A DNA stretch of 42,941 bases. It comes from Planctomycetales bacterium. Its GTDB lineage: Bacteria > Planctomycetota > Phycisphaerae > SM23-33. The position numbers and the translations under genes were made by a program. Every line of letters begins with the position of its first letter. The stretch's first letter is position 1. The notes beneath the pieces are model-generated. The model saw nothing but the letters and a program-made list of their open reading frames with translations, had not been told where the DNA came from and made no database searches. Location: assembly GCA_030592655.1 (NCBI GenBank), contig JAUVIQ010000003.1, forward strand, positions 1 through 42,941, written 5' to 3'. Below, piece after piece: positions 41,120 to 42,941 of this stretch.

Positions 41120-42037
41120 CTACGGTGCCCGTTCTGTTCCTAAATCCGCAGGATCAACCGTGCCGTAGTGAAATACGACTGCAAGATAAGAGCCTTCGTC
41201 GTCATTGCGCTGAAAAGAGCAGATCGTGCCGGGACGCTCATTTCCAGGAATCACAGGTTGAACGGTAACAGCTTCCCGCCGAAGGCGCCCGTCTTCATCC
41301 TTCATCCCAGAAAGGACAGCCTCCGCGTTGACCCAGGCGTTACCATCTCGGCTGGTAATACGCGCTAGGATGTTACCGCTGTTCAATGTCTTACCGAGCG
41401 ACTTGGGGTCCGGACCCAGTTCGATCCATCTGCCGGTGCCCAAATCCTCACAGCCCACAGCGTGGAAGCCGGCCAACCATTTGACCGCCCAGTCGGGCAG
41501 GTCGGTCGGCCAGCCTTGACGAGTGCTGGATCTTCCATGCACCAGAACCGCGCGGGCGAAGATCGGGGGAGGTGCCCGATCCTCCCATCCCAAGCGAACG
41601 GCAATGGCGTCTCTTCCAGATAGGTGAATGAACCTCCTCTGGTTGACGCCTGGCCCCAGCGTGATGATTTTGCTGGAGCAGGAAACGCGCGAAGACGCTT
41701 CCACGACGACCTGACCGTCCTTACGCCTTTCGAGGACTCGGCAGGATACAATCTCCCTGACTGTAACCAGCAACCAGTACTCGTCAACTGTCGGAAGTTC
41801 CTGCCAAACGCCGACAGCATGAACTACGAGCCCCAGCGAGCCCGCCTCGTCCGATACCCACTTTGGCGAATCAACTCGCGCCGCGTTTGAACTGGTTTCG
41901 CCGACCCATACATACGCAGCCGTAACGAGCAACGACTCCGCGTTTGCCTCACGCTCGCCAACCGAAGCATTTCCCGAGCAGCCTGCGGACAAGGCTATCA
42001 AAACGACAGCAAGAACGATCTGTATTCTTTGGACCAT
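41120..42037 (-). CDS. Hypothetical lipoprotein
   Basis: 305 residues. Signal peptide with a SAGC lipobox-like site (Cys20; Ser at -3 is unusual). The mature protein has a Ser/Ala/Glu-rich opening, then a mixed alpha/beta part (SLGLVVHAVGVWQELPTVDEYW...). No family recognised. Probably extracytoplasmic. It stands alone; 42038-42173 upstream shows no clear promoter or gene. Confidence 0.65.
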   Translation of the reverse strand: MVQRIQIVLAVVLIALSAGCSGNASVGEREANAESLLVTAAYVWVGETSSNAARVDSPKWVSDEAGSLGLVVHAVGVWQELPTVDEYWLLVTVREIVSCRVLERRKDGQVVVEASSRVSCSSKIITLGPGVNQRRFIHLSGRDAIAVRLGWEDRAPPPIFARAVLVHGRSSTRQGWPTDLPDWAVKWLAGFHAVGCEDLGTGRWIELGPDPKSLGKTLNSGNILARITSRDGNAWVNAEAVLSGMKDEDGRLRREAVTVQPVIPGNERPGTICSFQRNDDEGSYLAVVFHYGTVDPADLGTERAP

Positions 42038-42173
42038 TTGCGTTTTCTTTGTTATCGCTCCACTACAATAAATAGACGTCTATCGGCCTTAAAAGTTCCT
42101 ACGATTGCGAAAAATAACTCACGCGCTGCTTTATAGCAGTTCACGAATAACTATACACCATGCGCCGGGTACC

Positions 42174-42221
42174 GTGGCCGCCCCAAAGGGGCAGGCAAAC
42201 ACCGCGACCACGCCACCAGCC
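42174..42221. repeat. GTGGCCG...ACCACGCCACC repeat with an extra hairpin
   Basis: Same word as 33305-33340, but between GTGGCCG and CAAACACCGCGACC there is an additional CCCCAAAGGGG hairpin (42181-42191). A nested insertion into a copy of the repeat, like the larger nests at 6467-8035 and 22599-22790. Confidence 0.75.
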
Positions 42222-42222
42222 A

Positions 42223-42447
42223 TTATTCGGTCCGTCTTGACCGGACTTCGCGGACCGCCGACAGGATGTCTGATGTTGCCGCTTTGGTCTTTACGCCGGC
42301 GACATCAAAGGGCGATCCGGTCCGGCGCTGAGGCACCACTGCGAACACCTCCCCGCCGCGTCTGCGGATCACAACCCGTTCGGCCTTGGCGCGATTCAGG
42401 ACCTGCGACAGATTCTGCCTTGCTTGTGAGTACGTATAGACTTTCAT
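42223..42447 (-). CDS. Phd/YefM-like antitoxin
   Basis: 74 residues from the ATG at 42447, preferred over GTG at 42453 because GGAG lies five bases upstream within the last codons of the toxin gene. The sequence KVYTYSQARQNLSQVLNRAK and VVIRRRGGEVFAVVP is the Phd/YefM (prevent-host-death) pattern. Its DNA-binding N-terminus normally represses the operon, and its C-terminal tail inhibits the toxin. It follows the PIN toxin, an inverted order. Confidence 0.88.
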   Translation of the reverse strand: MKVYTYSQARQNLSQVLNRAKAERVVIRRRGGEVFAVVPQRRTGSPFDVAGVKTKAATSDILSAVREVRSRRTE

Positions 42448-42449
42448 GT

Positions 42450-42839
42450 TCACTCCACAAGTCTGATGTCCAGTTGCTTCGCCACGCCCTTCATAGCATT
42501 ATCGAGCGTCAGCAACGAACATCGTGCTTCCAGGGCACACTGTAAGAAATAGGCGTCGTAGGCATATATCCCGTAGCGTCCAGCCAGAACAAGAGCGGCT
42601 CGAACGTCGATCTCCACCAGTTCAACAGAAACACAGGCGACCGCATCCCACACGTCCGGTAGTTGCTCGGCAAGAACGACTTTTCTCTTGACCAGCGCCG
42701 ACAGAGCATTTCCGACTTCGTACGGCAGGACCGCCGGGGCCGCCAATTCGTGCTCCTCGGTTACCTGAACGAGCCAGGGTTTTTCCGGTTCATTCAGCGC
42801 CACCGCCAAGAACGTATTTGTGTCAGCCACATACTTCAT
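42450..42839 (-). CDS. VapC-like PIN-domain toxin
   Basis: 129 residues from the ATG at 42839; the longer ORF upstream (start 42923) is rejected because the promoter lies within it. The PIN-domain acidic residues are visible: Asp6 (VADTN), Glu41 (PYEVGNAL), Asp95 (YDAYFLQ) and Asp113 (LTLDNA). Such ribonucleases cut tRNA or rRNA to stop translation. Two nt separate its stop from the antitoxin ATG. With the promoter at 42847-42875 the message would start at or within a base or two of the ATG, so it may be leaderless. Confidence 0.92.
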   Translation of the reverse strand: MKYVADTNTFLAVALNEPEKPWLVQVTEEHELAAPAVLPYEVGNALSALVKRKVVLAEQLPDVWDAVACVSVELVEIDVRAALVLAGRYGIYAYDAYFLQCALEARCSLLTLDNAMKGVAKQLDIRLVE

Positions 42840-42846
42840 GCGCACA

Positions 42847-42875
42847 ATTGTACACGTCAGAAGGCTTTTTGTCAA
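42847..42875 (-). promoter_or_regulatory. Consensus promoter for the vapC operon
   Basis: Minus strand: TTGACA (42870-42875), 17-nt spacer, TACAAT (42847-42852). This is the best sigma70 match in the window. The -10 ends eight nt before the ATG, consistent with a leaderless message. A small palindrome-like AATTGT overlaps the -10. Confidence 0.8.
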
Positions 42876-42941
42876 TCCCCCAAGACGGATCAATTCCAAG
42901 GCGCCGTTGGCTTCGCCGCCCAATACGCCACAGGCGCAGCC

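Overview
The window looks like chromosomal DNA from a planctomycete, probably class Phycisphaerae (inference, not proven). Pointers are a trigger factor-ClpP-ClpP operon with two ClpP paralogues, a DUF2617-like gene, very large secreted multidomain proteins, a giant alpha-2-macroglobulin, zinc-ribbon and PilZ proteins, and many toxin-antitoxin pairs. Genes sit on both strands in short operons. Where promoters can be recognised they are sigma70-like.

Layout. 1-6466: a perfect 85-nt palindrome, then a 2057-residue alpha-2-macroglobulin with an intact thioester motif. 6467-8035: a nested palindromic intergenic element split by a complete IS4-family insertion sequence with a 9-bp target duplication. 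8064-8966: an M23-like metallopeptidase without a signal peptide. 9211-21938: five minus-strand genes for exported proteins: a carbohydrate-binding/TIM-barrel lipoprotein, two beta-helix proteins and two tandem paralogues of about 1150 residues (Ig-like, lectin-like, beta-helix, beta-sandwich and 8-bladed propeller). The beta-helix and propeller proteins share the same N-terminal Ig-like module. 22152-25749: PilZ, DUF2617-like, a 44-residue basic protein, HicBA, Nudix, and a Phd-MntA/HepT locus. 25886-27382: thiC under a TPP riboswitch with a legible terminator/antiterminator. 27547-29181: a lipoprotein, tRNA-Arg(CCG) and HigBA with a palindromic operator. 29306-32868: tig, clpP, clpP and a lipoprotein gene. 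32872-33523: three tiny genes including DUF2283. 33555-35989: a membrane protein, an orphan beta-class DNA methyltransferase and a Ca/Na antiporter-like protein. 36176-42875: tRNA-Gly(GCC), lipoproteins, a bacterial PH-domain protein, a zinc-ribbon protein, rhomboid protease, membrane proteins, and a VapC/Phd-type pair at the right edge.

The most unusual structure is in the intergenic DNA. Many gaps hold a long imperfect inverted repeat built from short repeated words (for example cgtgtaattcgt, gcagggat, cagtagt, cgcagaga, gaattac). Several word families occur in different gaps, in convergent, codirectional and divergent positions, so they cannot all be terminators. In two places one family sits symmetrically inside the loop of another, and related palindromic pieces have entered reading frames without breaking them. 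This mobile or self-templating palindrome population, and the secreted-protein cluster, are the main candidates for undescribed biology here.
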